Positions 1 through 11,449 of a DNA stretch of 64,000 bases are shown piece by piece. The stretch lies in assembly GCF_001540865.1 (NCBI RefSeq), contig NC_033622.1, positions 8,794,194 through 8,858,193 on the forward strand, written 5' to 3'. The notes under the pieces were generated by a model that made no database searches, was not told the origin of the DNA, and saw only the letters and a program-made list of their open reading frames with translations. Origin of the DNA: Ananas comosus (taxonomy: Eukaryota; Streptophyta; Magnoliopsida; Poales; Bromeliaceae). Position numbers and translations under genes: made by a program. Numbering within the stretch: the first letter of the stretch is position 1; every line of letters begins with the position of its first letter.

Positions 1-1360
1 CACACTAACTCTAGTGTTCTTTGGGTTAATCTTTATGCTAACTCTAGCTTTCATTCTCACATTTCATTGTCCTCATGTCATATGTCACTTGTTCTTTAAC
101 CTTGCTATGTTCTTATCACCATACATGCACATATAGGGTTATCAAATTCTTTATTGGTTCTCAACCATCATGATGCACTTGAACTCACACAATGCAAACA
201 TTCACATGACTATCATCACATTCACCCTACTATGCATGCAACAATATACATAAGTATGCTCAAGAAGTGACACATTAGACATAAAAGAAATTTCAACAAG
301 TTTGGAAAGCACTACCCATCTCGTAGGCTTTCTTAGGTGCTACAGTGATTTTCTTGGGATTTTTAGACTCCTAGTTCGTTACCTGCGGCAAAACGAAGCC
401 AAATTAGGCCTTTTTGCTCATAACTTTACATAGGCTTTTCGTAACGTCAATCCGAGCGCACCAATGCGTTCGTTTGGCCCCCAATTAGGTTTCTAGAGGG
501 TCAATTTTACTTTGAAACCCTCAAAAGCAAAAGTCCCAAATTTGGGTGCCTTAGCTCCAACACATATACAAAACTTAGGATTTGATCTCATTAGGAAGCA
601 AAAGAGAGCTTAATGTACTCAAGAGATCCCATTAAAACCATTCTTAGCTCAATCCAAACCCTAGTTTGGGTTCTACCATGAGAGGGGAAGAAGCTTACCT
701 TGTAAGCTTTTCTTTCTTCAAGCTAGGGAAGAAGATGAGGGAGTTGCTTCACTCCTTTAGCTTCTTCACCACCTTCCTTCTCTTTCCTTTCCTTTCTTCT
801 CCTTTCTTTCTTCTTCTCCTTCTTGTTTTCTATAGAGAGGAAGAGAGAGAGAGTTTAGAGGGTGAGAGGGTGAGAGAATCAGTGATAGAGCCCTTATAAC
901 CCCTCAACATAACCCATATATTGCATAAATGCAAATAACCCCCTCAACTTTTATTCCATTACACAGCCCGGACTGGGCACTTTTCGCGCTCAGGGACCGG
1001 TCTCCCCGACCTGGGACCGGTCCGAGAGAGCCCTCCCACAGCTCAACGGGGCTTTCGCACGAGGCAACCGGTCTCTCAGAGAGGGACCGGTCTCTCCCCG
1101 CAGGGACCGGTTCCCGAGAGCTGGTTTTCTGGGACTTAGCCAATTTTTCCTCTGCTGGGTTTCTCACACGTTCAGGGACCGATCCCCGAGAGCACAAAAG
1201 CTGTAGTTTGCAGATTTTTGATTCTGTAGCTCTCGAAAATCTCTCACAATGCACTTTACTCATTTTAACGCCTTCGGTATTTCCAAAGCATACCAACCTC
1301 GCACTTTGGTCAATTTGACTAAAGTTTGATATTCGTTCACCGAAGTTTCGGTATATTACA
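1..1360 (-). repeat. 3' LTR of element 1 (truncated by window start)
   Basis: Nearly the same sequence recurs at about 7647-9036. The copies match to a shared end TATATTACA and diverge directly after it (at 1361 and 9037), which defines the LTR edge. Base 1 lies about 1.2 kb inside the LTR. Small open frames here (for example 666-899 and 929-1318) are low-complexity or antisense and are not genes. A cluster of ACCGGT-cored palindromes lies at 993-1190. Confidence 0.9.
993..1190. promoter_or_regulatory. Cluster of GGGACCGGTCCC-type palindromes in element 1 3' LTR
   Basis: Full or near copies of GGGACCGGTCCC begin at 993, 1013, 1083, 1103 and 1174, with CCCGAGAGC-type motifs between them (GCTCTCGGG in element orientation). 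The other LTR of the element has the same cluster at 8635-8862. By position it falls in U3, upstream of the transcription start. A regulatory role is inferred from recurrence only. Confidence 0.45.
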
Positions 1361-1376
1361 TTCTCCACCCCTTAAA
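1361..1376 (-). other. Polypurine tract of element 1
   Basis: On the minus strand the bases just before the 3' LTR read AAGGGGTGGAGAA, followed by TGTAATATACC of the LTR. A purine-rich run directly 5' of the 3' LTR is the plus-strand DNA primer of LTR retrotransposons. The same tract recurs at 42999 and, degenerate, at 55254. Confidence 0.85.
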
Positions 1377-1429
1377 ATAATTTCGTCCGCGAAATTACAC
1401 ATACCTTAACTCGTCGACTCAAATAGATG

Positions 1430-2815
1430 CGGATACTCTCTCCGCATGGTCTCCTCGAGCTCCCAAGTGGCTTCTCGCACAGCATGGTTGCTTCATTGAA
1501 CCTTTACATATGGAATTCTGTGACTCTGCAACTTCCTTTCTTCTCTATCGAGGATGCACACCGGGTACTCCTCATAACTCATATCTTCACGTAGCTCCAC
1601 GGGCTCGTACTCCAATTCATGTGTCGAATTGCGAATATACTTTCGGAGATTTGACACATGAAACACGTTGTGAACTCACGTGAGTCTCGGTGGTAGTGTG
1701 AGCTTGTACGCTACCGTACCTACACGCTCTACTATCTCAAAGGGTCCGACATAACGGGGACTTAGCTTCCCACGGACCCCAAAACGATTGACTCCTCGCA
1801 TCGGCGATACTCTTAAAAATACACGGTCTCCAACCGCGAACTCTAAGTCCTTTCTTCGCTTGTCGGCATAACTCTTTTGCCTTGACCGCGCTGTTACTGA
1901 CCGTTGACGGGCAAAGCGAACTTTTTCCTCCGCCTCCCGCACTACATCCGGGCCAAGAGCTGTTTTCTCGCCCACGTCGCTCGAATGAATAGGAGAACGA
2001 CATTTCCTACCATATAGTGCCTCAAATGGCGCCATCGCTATGCTCTCTTGATAACTGTTATTATATGTGAACTCCGCCATCGGTAAGAAATCATGCCATC
2101 CTCCTTTGTAATCTAGTACACACGCTCGAAGCAAGTCCTCAAGGATCTGTATTATCCGCTCCGACTGTCCATCACTCTGAGGATGAAACGCTGTGCTAAA
2201 GTCGAGCAGTGTGCCTAGCGCGTCTTGCAAGCTCTTCCAAAAGTGGGATGTGAACCTGGGGCCTCGATTCGATACAATTGATACCGAAACCCCATGAAGT
2301 CTCACAACCTCGTCGAGATACACTTGAGCTAGCTTGTCTCCCGACCACGTAGTGTGAATCGGCAAGAAATGAGCCGACTTCGTCAGTCGATCCACTATCA
2401 CCCATATCGCGTCATGCCCACCTTGAGATCGAGGCAGACCGGTAACGAAGTCCATGGCTATATCTTCCCATTTCCAAACGGGTATAAATAGACTTTGTAG
2501 CTTTCCCGCCAAAAATCGGCGCTCTGCTTTCACCCGTTGGCACGTTAGACATTGTGCCACGAACTCCCCAATATCTCTTTTCATGCCCGGCCACCAATAA
2601 TGTACTTTTAAGTCCTTATACATTTTAGTGCCGCCAGGGTGTATACTATAGGGAGATTGATGCGCTTCTTGCATGATCGCCCTTCGAATGTCATTATCTT
2701 TAGGCACACACCATCGATTTCGGAATCGAAGTGCGCCATCGGCTCCAATGCCAAAATCTTCGGCACTACCGTTCTCAACTTCACCTCGTACTTTTTGAAG
2801 ATAAGTATCCGAAGC
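1430..2815 (-). pseudogene. Integrase with chromodomain-like tail (element 1), inactive
   Basis: The longest open stretch is 1676-2707 (343 codons). From its N end it shows the zinc-binding HHCC region (HPGGTKMYKDL, then CLTC), the catalytic core starting MDFVTGLPRSQGG, and the GPFEIVERVG region common to Ty3 integrases. Integrase needs a D, D, E triad. The second Asp is replaced: this copy reads IVSNRGPRF, whereas element 2 reads IVSDR at the same place. An in-frame stop near 1676 is followed by further homologous sequence to about 1430 ending in the EATWE-like motif of chromodomain-bearing Tekay integrases. In its family it would insert retroelement DNA and steer it to heterochromatin. The lost Asp and stop make this copy inactive. 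Confidence 0.88.
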
Positions 2816-4200
2816 TTATAGTTCCTTGATCCTTTCCAATAGGGTCGGTTGCACAACTAATGCGGCAAGTGTAGCCGGCACTCCCAGCGCTACCACTTCC
2901 AACCTAAGTCGTTGTATTTCCTTTTGCAATAGCGGTTGAGGCGTAATTGCCATTGCTAAGTTCTCCGCCGATTTTCTACTTAGAGCATTGGCCACGACAT
3001 TGGCTTTTTCCGGGTGATATAGTATAGTGACATCATAGTCCTTTAGCAACTCTAACCACCGCCGCTATCGCATGTTCAATTCCTTCTGGGTGAACAAGTA
3101 TTTGAGACTCTTATGATCTATGTAGACTTCACAATGCTCACCATATAGGTAATGCCTCCATAGCTTTAGTGCAAAAATCACCGCAGCTAACTCAAGGTCA
3201 TGAATCGGGTAGTTCTTCTCATAACTCTTTAATTGGCGCGAAGCATATGCAATGACTCGCCCATTCTACATTAATACACACCCGAGACCAACATATGAGG
3301 CATCATTATATACTACAAAAGCCCCCCCCGGGGTCCGCAAGGCAAGCATCGGGGTCGACGTCAATCTGTTCTTTAACTCTTCGAAGCTCCGATCGCAATC
3401 GTCGCTTCAAACATACTTTACCCCTTTATTGGTAAGGCGCGTTAGTGGAGTAGTTATTTTAGCGAACCCCTACATGAACTGCCGGTAATAGCCCGCGAGT
3501 CCGAGAAAACTGCGGACCTCCGTTACACTTGTCGGGCGAGGCCAATCTTTAATTACCTCGACTTTCCTCGGATCTACCGAACCTCCGTCGCCCGATACCA
3601 CGTGACCCAAGAATGTGACCTCCTTCAACCAAAAATCATATTTCTTCTGCTTTGCATAGAGCTTCTCTTGTTGGAGTATTTGTAGCACAGCTCTCAAATG
3701 CTCCTCATGCTCTTCCTCACTCTTCGAGTAAATCAATACGTCGTCTATAAACACCACGATGCATCGATCCAACAACGGCTTGAAGACTCGATTCATCAAG
3801 TCCATAAATGCTGCCAGGATGTTAGTAAGCCCAAACGGCATTACCGTGGATTCATAATGGCCATACCGCGTACGGTACGCCGTTTTGTGCACATCTTTCG
3901 GCCTTATCTTTAATTGATGATACCCCGACTGGAGATCAATCTTCGAATACACCTTGGACCCTTGCAACTGATCGAATAATCGTCAATCCTTGGCAACGGG
4001 TACTTGTTCTTAATCGTTACTTTGTTCAACTCGCGATAGTCTATGCAGAGTCGAAGTGTGTCATCCTTTTTCTTCACAAATAGCACAGGAGCTCCCCACG
4101 GTGACACACTCGGCCTCACGAAGACTTTATCGAGCAAGTCGTGTAGTTGTGCTTTCAACTCCTTTAGCTCCACCGGTGCCATTCTATACGGAGCCTTCGA
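2816..4200 (-). pseudogene. Reverse transcriptase and RNase H region (element 1), broken
   Basis: RT is recognisable from [16 protein letters not shown] and [20 protein letters not shown], then, after a frame change near 3965, [22 protein letters not shown] and the catalytic FIDDVLIYS (the YIDD-box equivalent). RNase H continues toward 2816, ending in the typical [16 protein letters not shown] segment before integrase. The frames at 3967, 3049 and 2707 are the same, so 3' of the single shift the damage is in-frame stops only. RT copies the element RNA into DNA; this copy cannot make full-length enzyme. Confidence 0.9.
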
Positions 4201-5064
4201 AACTGGTTCCGCCCCGGGAATCAAGTCAATGACGAACTCGACCTCCCGATCCGATGGCAATCCCAGTAACTCCGCCGGAAATACATCCGGGTACTCACAC
4301 ACTACTCGAATATCCCCCAACTCTGGGTACTCCTTTCGAGCATCTACCATGATTGCCAAATAGGCCTTACACCCTTCTTTGATCATCTTCTTCGCCCTCA
4401 CCGACGATATAGTCGCCGCGAAGCGCCTACTTTTGCACGCTTGGTACACCAATTCTTCTTGATTAGACTCACGAAAAGTGATCACCTTGCTTTCACAATC
4501 TATGACCGCATAGTACTTAGAGAGCCAGTTGGACCCCAAGATAACATCGAATCCCCACATCTGATCTAGCACTAGCAGATCTATCGGCATAATCCAATCG
4601 CCTATTTGCACTGGACACGCCAAACACTCAAAGTGGACACTGAATGAATGTTCTGGGGCGTTCACCCACCAATAGTCCTCGTTGTATGCCATCTCTATGC
4701 CATGAGTTTGAGCAAATGATGCGCTAATGAATGAATGAGATGCGCCTGTATCAAATACTGCTCTAGCTCTAGTGCTTTTAATCACAATTATACCTGCCAC
4801 GACGTCGTCGGGTGCTGCAGGTTGCTGCTCCTCCACCTGAGCGGCAAAGACTCGGCCGCTGGGCGCTCTCGATCCTTCCGGCTGACGCGGTGATGACACA
4901 CGCCCAGCCCACATCGCTGGTGGTAACCCCGCAAGCTGTCTCGGGGTAGTCGGTGCTGATGACGCCGTCAGCGCAGACGACGTCCAGCTCGGGTACTCCC
5001 AGATAAGATATCCCGGTTGGCCACACTTGAAATACTTGCCGTCGCGCTGCAGGCAAGTCGACAC
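4200..5064 (-). pseudogene. Aspartic protease and start of RT (element 1)
   Basis: This is the N-terminal part of an open stretch of 384 codons (3910-5064). It contains the retropepsin motif [10 protein letters not shown] at about 4720-4760 and the following [14 protein letters not shown] segment, a Ty3 protease signature. The protease would process the Gag-Pol polyprotein. The fold motifs look intact here, but there are stops upstream in gag and a frame change downstream in RT. The equivalent point in element 2 is where a solo LTR inserted. Confidence 0.85.
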
Positions 5065-6153
5065 TCGGTGCTCTCCGCCACAAATGACGCACCGAGGTGG
5101 TCTCCAGTTCCTTGACTACTGTCGGGGATACCGAGAGGGTTTCTTAGCATTTGGCCGGCCCCCAGCACCGCCTGCCGTTCGCTTCTTGCCTTTGTCCCTG
5201 GTTTCGACCATAGCCTCCCGTTCCTCTCGCACGTGAGCACGACCGTGCTCCACCCACAATGCTCTATTAAAGACCTCCGCAAAGGTCGTCAACTTCAAGA
5301 TCTGCACCTTCTCGTATATCCTCGGCTGGAGTCCTCGTAAGAACCAATCAGCCCGGTCCCGGTCATCTCGAACAACATCCGGGACACAGTTGATGATGTG
5401 AGAGAATTCTTGCTCATATTCCCCCACCGATCAATCACCTTGCCTTAGCTTGCAGAACTTCTCTTGCAGTCTCTGCTTTACCGTATCGGGGAAGTAGTTC
5501 GCGAACACCGCCCTTTTAAACTCCTCCCAAAGCATAAGCGGAAGATCGATAGGTCGATCCCGCTTGACTCGCTTCCACCACACCTTCGCCGCCTTCTCGA
5601 GACAATGGGTGGCGAGGTACACTTTATCCTTCTCCGAGGTATTTAGGTTCTCGAAGAGCGTTTCCATCGAGTCGATCTACCACTCCACTACCGCTGGCTC
5701 CATCACTCCACCCTCAAAGACAGGTGGGTTGAACTTCTGGAACTGAATGAGAGCCGCCAGCGCACGCTCTCGTTCCGCCTCTACTGCTGCACTATCGGGA
5801 TTTGAGGTTCCCGATCCGGCCGGTACTACCGTGACGGGCACAGCCGCTGCTGCCGCCGCTCCCTCAACTATGCTCGGCACCACCGCACGGGGCGCGACAT
5901 GCTCGACACCCGCCTGGGCCGCCGCCGCTTGCTGACGCTCCAAAGCCTCCTGGAGCCGTTGAATCTGCTCCCCTTGGCGTTGAACAGACTCCCCTTGCTG
6001 CCGCACTATTCCAATAAGCTCGGCTATTTGCTCCCGAAGCTCACCGTCACCACTAGCTCCGGATTGCTCGGGCGCCGCACTCGGCTCCTCCGGCATCGAC
6101 CTTATCTGCGGTCGACCACGAGGTGCCATTGCTTCCTGAAAAGAAGCAACCAT
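4968..6153 (-). pseudogene. gag capsid/nucleocapsid (element 1), with nonsense codons
   Basis: Minus-strand gag starts at 6153 (MVASFQEAMAPRG). It holds a coiled, Gln-rich segment (about residues 45-80) and the capsid retrotransposon-gag motifs (KAAKVWWKR, FPDTVKQRL, YEQEFSHI). The pieces at 6153, 5667, 5427 and 5064 share one frame and are separated by stop codons only, at about 5677, 5431 and 5116. The nucleocapsid zinc knuckle near 5000-5040, CCHC in the family and intact in element 2 (CFKCGQAGHVIREC), reads [14 protein letters not shown] here, so three of four ligands are lost. RNA binding by this Gag would be impaired. Confidence 0.87.
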
Positions 6154-6433
6154 TAGCTACATGACCAACATTACTCAGCCATACCCAATTCGGCGAAAGC
6201 AACTTATGCATTCGTTTTCGCCCCAAGCATTATGTCGTCGGCCGCCCGACACAACACAAGGAGTAGCGAATGAACATCAATTCAAACTTAGCCTCTAATC
6301 ACATTAGAGACATCCCAACTTAACCCAATCGCATGCTTTCGCTAACTTTGATTCCACGTCACTCACGTTTTCTAGATCCTTAAGGTCTTCCAATCCTAAG
6401 GGTCTCTAGGTCCCTTCCTATTCTTTCACTTTA

Positions 6434-6446
6434 GGCTCTGATACCA
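6434..6446 (-). other. Primer binding site, initiator Met tRNA type (element 1)
   Basis: On the minus strand the sequence reads TGGTATCAGAGCC, seven bases from the LTR edge. TGGTATCAGAGC is the standard plant primer binding site complementary to the 3' end of initiator methionine tRNA. It fixes the right LTR as the 5' LTR and the orientation as minus. Confidence 0.93.
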
Positions 6447-6453
6447 CAATATC

Positions 6454-9036
6454 TGTCACGCCCCGGGACCGATACCAATTTGGCCCGGCCCGGGCACTTC
6501 GAACAGATGCCGGACGGACAGAGTATCCCCTGACCGCCCAACGCTCATCACATGTACATTTCAAGTAAAGGGAAAGCACAAGCGAAAACATACAAATACG
6601 GCTTACATGAGGGTAAGCAATAGCCATGAGTGAAAGAAAGGAAGCTAAACAACCATACGAGTACTATGATTCACTTTTGATCACATACATTGCGTTCAAC
6701 CTATACATTCACGGTTCTTTTACATATACATGCTTTTCATCATTTCTTTTTACATCACATTTTTTTCAAACTAGAAATTTACATTCTTTTCTTTTACATC
6801 TCAATTCATCAAAAACAAAAGATGAAGAAGGAGAATGCTACTACAAAATGTAAAACTCGACTTGGTAGTTACTGTCTATGGCGCGATACCTTTACCGCGG
6901 TCGCTTGCCGGCTCGCTCGGTCCCGGCTCTGTGGAAATAGTGGGGTGAGAACTACAACGATGTTCCCAGTGGGTTCGGCCCCAATCTCACCGACTTTTCC
7001 ACTAGGTCTAACTCAGGCATAATACAAAGAATAAACAGATAAGTAGCGAACTATACAAATGCAACTAATATGGCTGAACAATGCGATCAATAAAGATGCT
7101 CAATATAAACTCATGAAGAATGCATGATCTTTGTTCTTTGTACTTTATTCTTTGGTCTTGCTCTTTCGTTCAATCTCAAGGCTAACCCGGGGGTATCGCC
7201 TCATTAACTCACCAACTCAAAGTCCATAATCGCGGGCCCTCAGCTTCGTCCCGCTAGGACCGTCCTCTGGGGAACAGCACCAACCCAGTGATGACAAACT
7301 CCGGAGCACATCACCGGAAGGGGAGCGACCACCCTCAAGTAAGGACTTATAGCGAGTACGATTAATCCTTAACTCTAAGGATGTTCAGTTCAATCTGTTC
7401 CTTAACTCTAAGGAATTTATGCACAAATGACCCTTAGCTCTAAGGTTGAATGTCATTGTGTCAATCTCATGTTCTTTGCATTCTTTATCTTCGACCATGT
7501 CAATACACTAACTCTAGTGTTCTTTACATTCTTTACTATCATTCATGTCATACATTAACTCTAGTATTCTTTGATGCCCCACTTTGATGCTAACTCTAGC
7601 CTTTATCGTTCTTTATGCCACATTGGTTCTCTTTGATACCACACACTAACTCTAGTGTTCTTTGGATCAATCTTTATGCTAACTCTAGCTTTCATTCTCA
7701 CATTTCATTGTCCTCATGTCATATATCACTTGTTCTTTAACCTTGCTAAGTTCTTATCACCATACATGCACATATAGGGTTATCACATTCTTTATTGGTT
7801 CTCAACCATCATGATACACTTGAACTCACACAATGCAAACATTCACATGACTATCATCACATTCACCCTACTATGCATGCAACAATATACATAAGTATGC
7901 TTAAGAAGTGACACATTAGACATAAAAGAAATTTCAACAAGTTTGGCAAGCACCACCCACCTCGTAGCTTTCTTAGGTGCTATGGTGATTTTCTTAAAAT
8001 TTTTAGACTCCTAGTTCGTCACCTGCGGCAAAACGAAGCCAAATTAGGCCTTTTTGCTCATAACTTTACATAGGCTTTTCGTAACGTCAATCCGAGCGCA
8101 CCAACGCGTTCGTTTGGCCCCCAATTAGATTTCTAGAGGGTCAATTTCACTTTGAAACCCTCACAAGCAAAAGCCCCAAATTTGGGTGCCCTAGCTCCAA
8201 CACATATACAAAACCTAGGGTTTGATCTCATTAGGAAGCAAAAGAGAGCTTAATCTACTCAAGAAATCCCATTAAAATCATTCTTAGCTCAATCCAAACC
8301 CTAATTTGGGTTCTACCCTGAGAGGGGAAGAAGCTTACCTTGTAAGCTTTCCTTTCTTCAAGCTAGGGAAGAAGATGAGGGAGTTGCTTCACTCCTTTAG
8401 CTTCTTCACCACCTTCCTTCTCTTTCCTTTCCTTTCTTCTCCTTTCTTTCTTCTTCTCCTTCTTGTCTTCTAGAGAGAGAAAGAGAGAGAGAGAGTTTAG
8501 AGGGTGAGAGGGTGAGAGAATGAGAGATAGAGCCCTCATAACCCCTCAACATAACCCATATATTGCATAAATGCAAATAAGCCCCTCAACTTTTATTCCA
8601 TTACACAGTCCGGACTGGGCACTTTCCGCGCTCGGGGACCGGTCTCCCCGACCTGGGACCGTCCCAGAGAGCCCTCCCGCAGCTCCGCGGGGCTTTCGCA
8701 CGAGGCAACCGGTCTCTCCCAGAGGGACCGGTCTCTCGGGGACCGGTCTCTCCCCGCAGTGACCGGTTCCCGAGAGCTAGTTTTCTGGGACTTAGCTAAT
8801 TTTTCATCTGCTAGGTTTCTCACGCGTTCGGGGACCGGTCTCTCCCACTAGGGACCGGTCCCCAAGAGCACAAAAGCTGCAGTTTGCAGATTTTTGATTC
8901 TTTTGCTCTCGAAACCTCCCACAATGCACTTTTACTCATTTTAACGCCTTCGGTATTTCCAAAGCGTACCAACCTCGCACTTTGGTCAATTTGACTAAAG
9001 TTCGATATTTGTTCACCGAAGTTTCGGTATATTACA
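6454..9036 (-). repeat. 5' LTR of element 1
   Basis: This 2583-bp LTR starts (plus-strand reading) TGTCACGCCCC and ends TATATTACA, giving TG..CA ends. It includes a repeat-rich tract at about 7370-7680 where AACTCTAG-NGTTCTTT-like units recur, and a palindrome cluster at 8635-8862. In element orientation the start is TGTAATATACCGAAAC and the last 100 bases carry the hairpin-like GGACAG..CTGTCC block shared by other LTRs here. Small open frames (8571-8762, 8593-8823) have no supported product. Confidence 0.92.
8635..8862. promoter_or_regulatory. Cluster of GGGACCGGTCCC palindromes in element 1 5' LTR
   Basis: GGGACCGGTCTC at 8635, further GACCGGTC-cored copies through 8765, and a perfect GGGACCGGTCCC at 8851-8862. 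CCCGAGAGC-like motifs lie between them. The match to the 3' LTR cluster at 993-1190 shows it is a fixed part of this LTR family. Confidence 0.45.
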
Positions 9037-9813
9037 TTAAACCTTCTCTTCAGCTCACAACATCAAAGCAGCCATCTCCATTAACTTCTCCTTCAACACT
9101 AACCTCTGTAGAGAGAGAAGAAGAAGAAACGAAAGAAAAGAGCGAAGGAATTAATCCCCTGTACATAGGGAAGTTGCTAAGGTGTTGGGAGTTAGAGATA
9201 AGCACAAACAATTGGTAAAAAACCCCCTCACAAAAGCTGGGGCCAGCAGTCCTAAAATGGTCCCTACAGTTTTTCTTTTAGTGCAGAATCTGCACTAGGC
9301 AACAGCAGCAGTAGCAATAGCAGCAGCAGCTGCAATCAGCAGTAGCAGCAGTATTCAGCAGCTATTGCACTTAAACCCCCCAAAAAATAGGAATTCTGCT
9401 TTTACAAAACAGCCCCTGTAGCTTTTACAAAACAGTCCCTGCAGCTTTTTTGCACAAATCTGCACTGGTAGCACTTGTTTCCAAGGTAATTTCGCACTTC
9501 CACTTCGTTCCGAACCCCCTTAAACTCTTCTAAACTTGTAATTAGCTACCCCCACACGACCAATTTAGCTTAGGGACTAACTAATTTATATTTTAGCATT
9601 ACTTTGATCAATTTGATCAAAGTTAGCCTTACTTTCGGAACTTCTCTTTCGATTTCGTTTCGCGCCTGATTTGCACCGAAACACTCAAATACCTCCAAAA
9701 GTCATTCCCACGCATCCAAAATTACTCGGGAATAATGCACATCCAACTCAAACGTTTCTTTGATCACCTAAATTACAGTTGGCATCGCAACCCGAAATTT
9801 TCGGTACATTACA
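9037..9813 (-). repeat. Fragment of an older minus-strand LTR
   Basis: The segment ends CCCGAAATTTTCGGTACATTACA, cited by position at 9791-9813. This is the same kind of terminus as other minus-strand LTRs here (CGAAGTTTCGG then TATTACA). Element 1 abuts it at 9036/9037, so element 1 probably inserted into it and its other part lies left of the window. No coding sequence is supported. A CAG-rich patch lies at 9302-9365. Confidence 0.5.
9302..9365. repeat. Imperfect CAG/CAA trinucleotide repeat
   Basis: Runs of AGCAGCAGT, AGCAATAGC and AGCAGCAGC interrupt one another over about 60 bp. It lies in non-coding LTR debris, with no open frame that would make it a Gln tract. Confidence 0.6.
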
Positions 9814-10543
9814 TTGCCTCTACAGAGCAGAATACCGGTACTACATCGGGCCCGTACCGGTACTAGACCTGGTACCGGTACTGCATCAGGCTGTTAACCG
9901 GTACCCAGTGTATTTGTCCGCCAACCCAAGGCTCGAGTTGCGCAGGCTGTTACTTGGTACCGGTGACACTTCCCCGTGTTAACCGGTACGCAATACAGAC
10001 TGCAGTTTGGCAGTTTTTGAGGGGTGTTTTTGGAATTGTAGCAATTCTACAAATACCCCACGCCCCTTTGATGGTTCCTTGAGCTTGGAACCTGAGGAGA
10101 GAAGGTAAGGATCCTCTTCTCTTCCCCTCTTTGATTTCCTTCCATTTGGTTTGAATTTTTGAGGATTAATTATCTCTTTTTGTTTTTTTCACTTGTCGGT
10201 GGCATTTCCACCATGAGAGAAGTTTTGGAGCTTTGATTGGAGCTTGTTGGAGGGAGATTTTCAACCCTAGCTGGTTTCTAGTGTGGTTTGGAGCTTTTAA
10301 AGAGGTTAGTGACATGTTTCTCTCATTTGATTCATATTTTAGTGGATTTCTTGATATGAAACCCTAGAAATGAGAAAACTAGGGTTTATTTGGAGATTTT
10401 TGATTTGTAGCTTTTGGAACCAAATTGATTGGTTTAGAACCTTCCTTTAGGTTGGTTTTGGAGCACTCTAGCTTCCATTTGGGATTTGAGAGAGATTTTC
10501 ACCATACAAGGTGAGTTTTTGCCTTTTTCTTGGGTTGGTTAAT
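9814..10543 (+). repeat. Fragment of a plus-strand LTR (same family as 33864-36161)
   Basis: The stretch follows LTR 33864-36161 from its palindrome cluster (GTACCGGTAC copies at 9835-9990) through GGGGTGTTTTTGG, the CACGCCCC block, the leader introduced by CCTGAGCTTGG, and ACTTGG-type sequence to TTCTTGGGTTGGTTAA at about 10543. Homology stops there. The beginning is missing because LTR 9037-9813 abuts it. Confidence 0.65.
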
Positions 10544-10559
10544 GTTTTATTAGTAAAAT

Positions 10560-11250
10560 TATATGGGTTGCACCTTAGAGTAAGCATATGTTTAAATTCA
10601 GCTTCACATTGTATTTTGAATTGTTCCTATAAAGCTTTTGTAGATTCTTCTAAATATGACTCTAAATATTTATACATTTAGCTGCATTGTTAGTAGATAT
10701 ATTTCTAACATAATCTGCTACTACTAAACCGTTTCATATATCAATAACACTATTCCAAGTTTGGGGATCGCTGCTATGTTTAAAATTTTTCCACTACCAG
10801 CCTCTTGTAATTTAACTTTATTTCTTACCATAAGGATATGGTTTTTTGTAGCATGAGTTACTGAATATCTAGGAAGTTTTCCTGTATCATAAGTAGAAGA
10901 GGGTAATACTACTGTTTCATGAAATGGTGTGGTTGAAGTAATTTATTTCTTTCAGCCCTTTCTTGTCTTTTTCGTTTTTTTTTTTCAATTAATCTTCATT
11001 CTTCTTCAGGACTAAGATCTTCCTCATCATCTTCTTCTTCTTCTAAGTTTATATTTTTATTATTTATTAATTCAATATTCATTAATGTAAAGTTAGTAGG
11101 TATAGTGAAAGAAGTATCAGATAATGGTTCTGTATTGATGGATAGTGATTCTGTATTAAGTGGTTATGTGTTGAGTAAATTTAGATCTTTTCTGTTGTTA
11201 TCATCTTCTTCGTCTTCATGTGGACATGGCCTATAATAAGAAAAACTTAC
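10560..11250 (-). pseudogene. Endogenous pararetrovirus-like capsid remnant
   Basis: Minus-strand conceptual translation, with several stops and shifts, gives short blocks resembling the capsid region of plant pararetroviruses (Caulimoviridae): an acidic Glu/Asp-rich tract (about 11010-11060), a Lys/Arg-rich tract, and a VVADYVRNIST block followed by an YLESYLEESTKAL-like block (10640-10740). These blocks are recognised by eye only. The stretch is heavily decayed and not expressible. No movement, protease or polymerase part is visible nearby. It could instead be another retroelement gag. Confidence 0.35.
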
Positions 11251-11449
11251 AGTAAAACCTAGGGGACACAAAAAAAGTATAATCCCTCCTATGAGTAAAT
11301 CTAGAAAGACTCATAGGCAAAAGATAAGGAAAAAAAATTACTAGCAAACAGGACCACTGGAAAACTGCAAGACAAAAGAATCTTTGTACAAGATATCGTT
11401 TTCAAGAGCAAAGGCATCTACTTAAAAAAAAAAAAAGAATCATCATATG

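Larger units (their letters stand above)
1..9036 (-). mobile_element. Ty3/gypsy LTR retrotransposon (element 1), Tekay-like chromovirus, degenerate
   Basis: Seen: two long direct repeats (1-1360 and 6454-9036) flank about 5.1 kb that encodes, reading the minus strand, gag, protease, RT, RNase H, integrase and a chromodomain-like tail. A primer binding site complementary to initiator Met tRNA lies beside the right LTR and a polypurine tract beside the left LTR, so transcription ran right to left. The left LTR is cut by the window edge, so the target duplication cannot be tested. The gene order, long LTRs and C-terminal chromodomain-like tail fit the Tekay/Del clade of chromoviruses (family knowledge). 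Coding runs in essentially one frame with several nonsense codons and one 1-nt shift near 3965, so it is not autonomous. It sits inside older LTR debris that continues at 9037. Confidence 0.9.

Noticed and set aside
929..1368. Open frames of 129 and 154 codons
   Set aside because: They overlap on opposite strands across the LTR palindrome cluster; self-complementary GC-rich sequence creates chance open frames.
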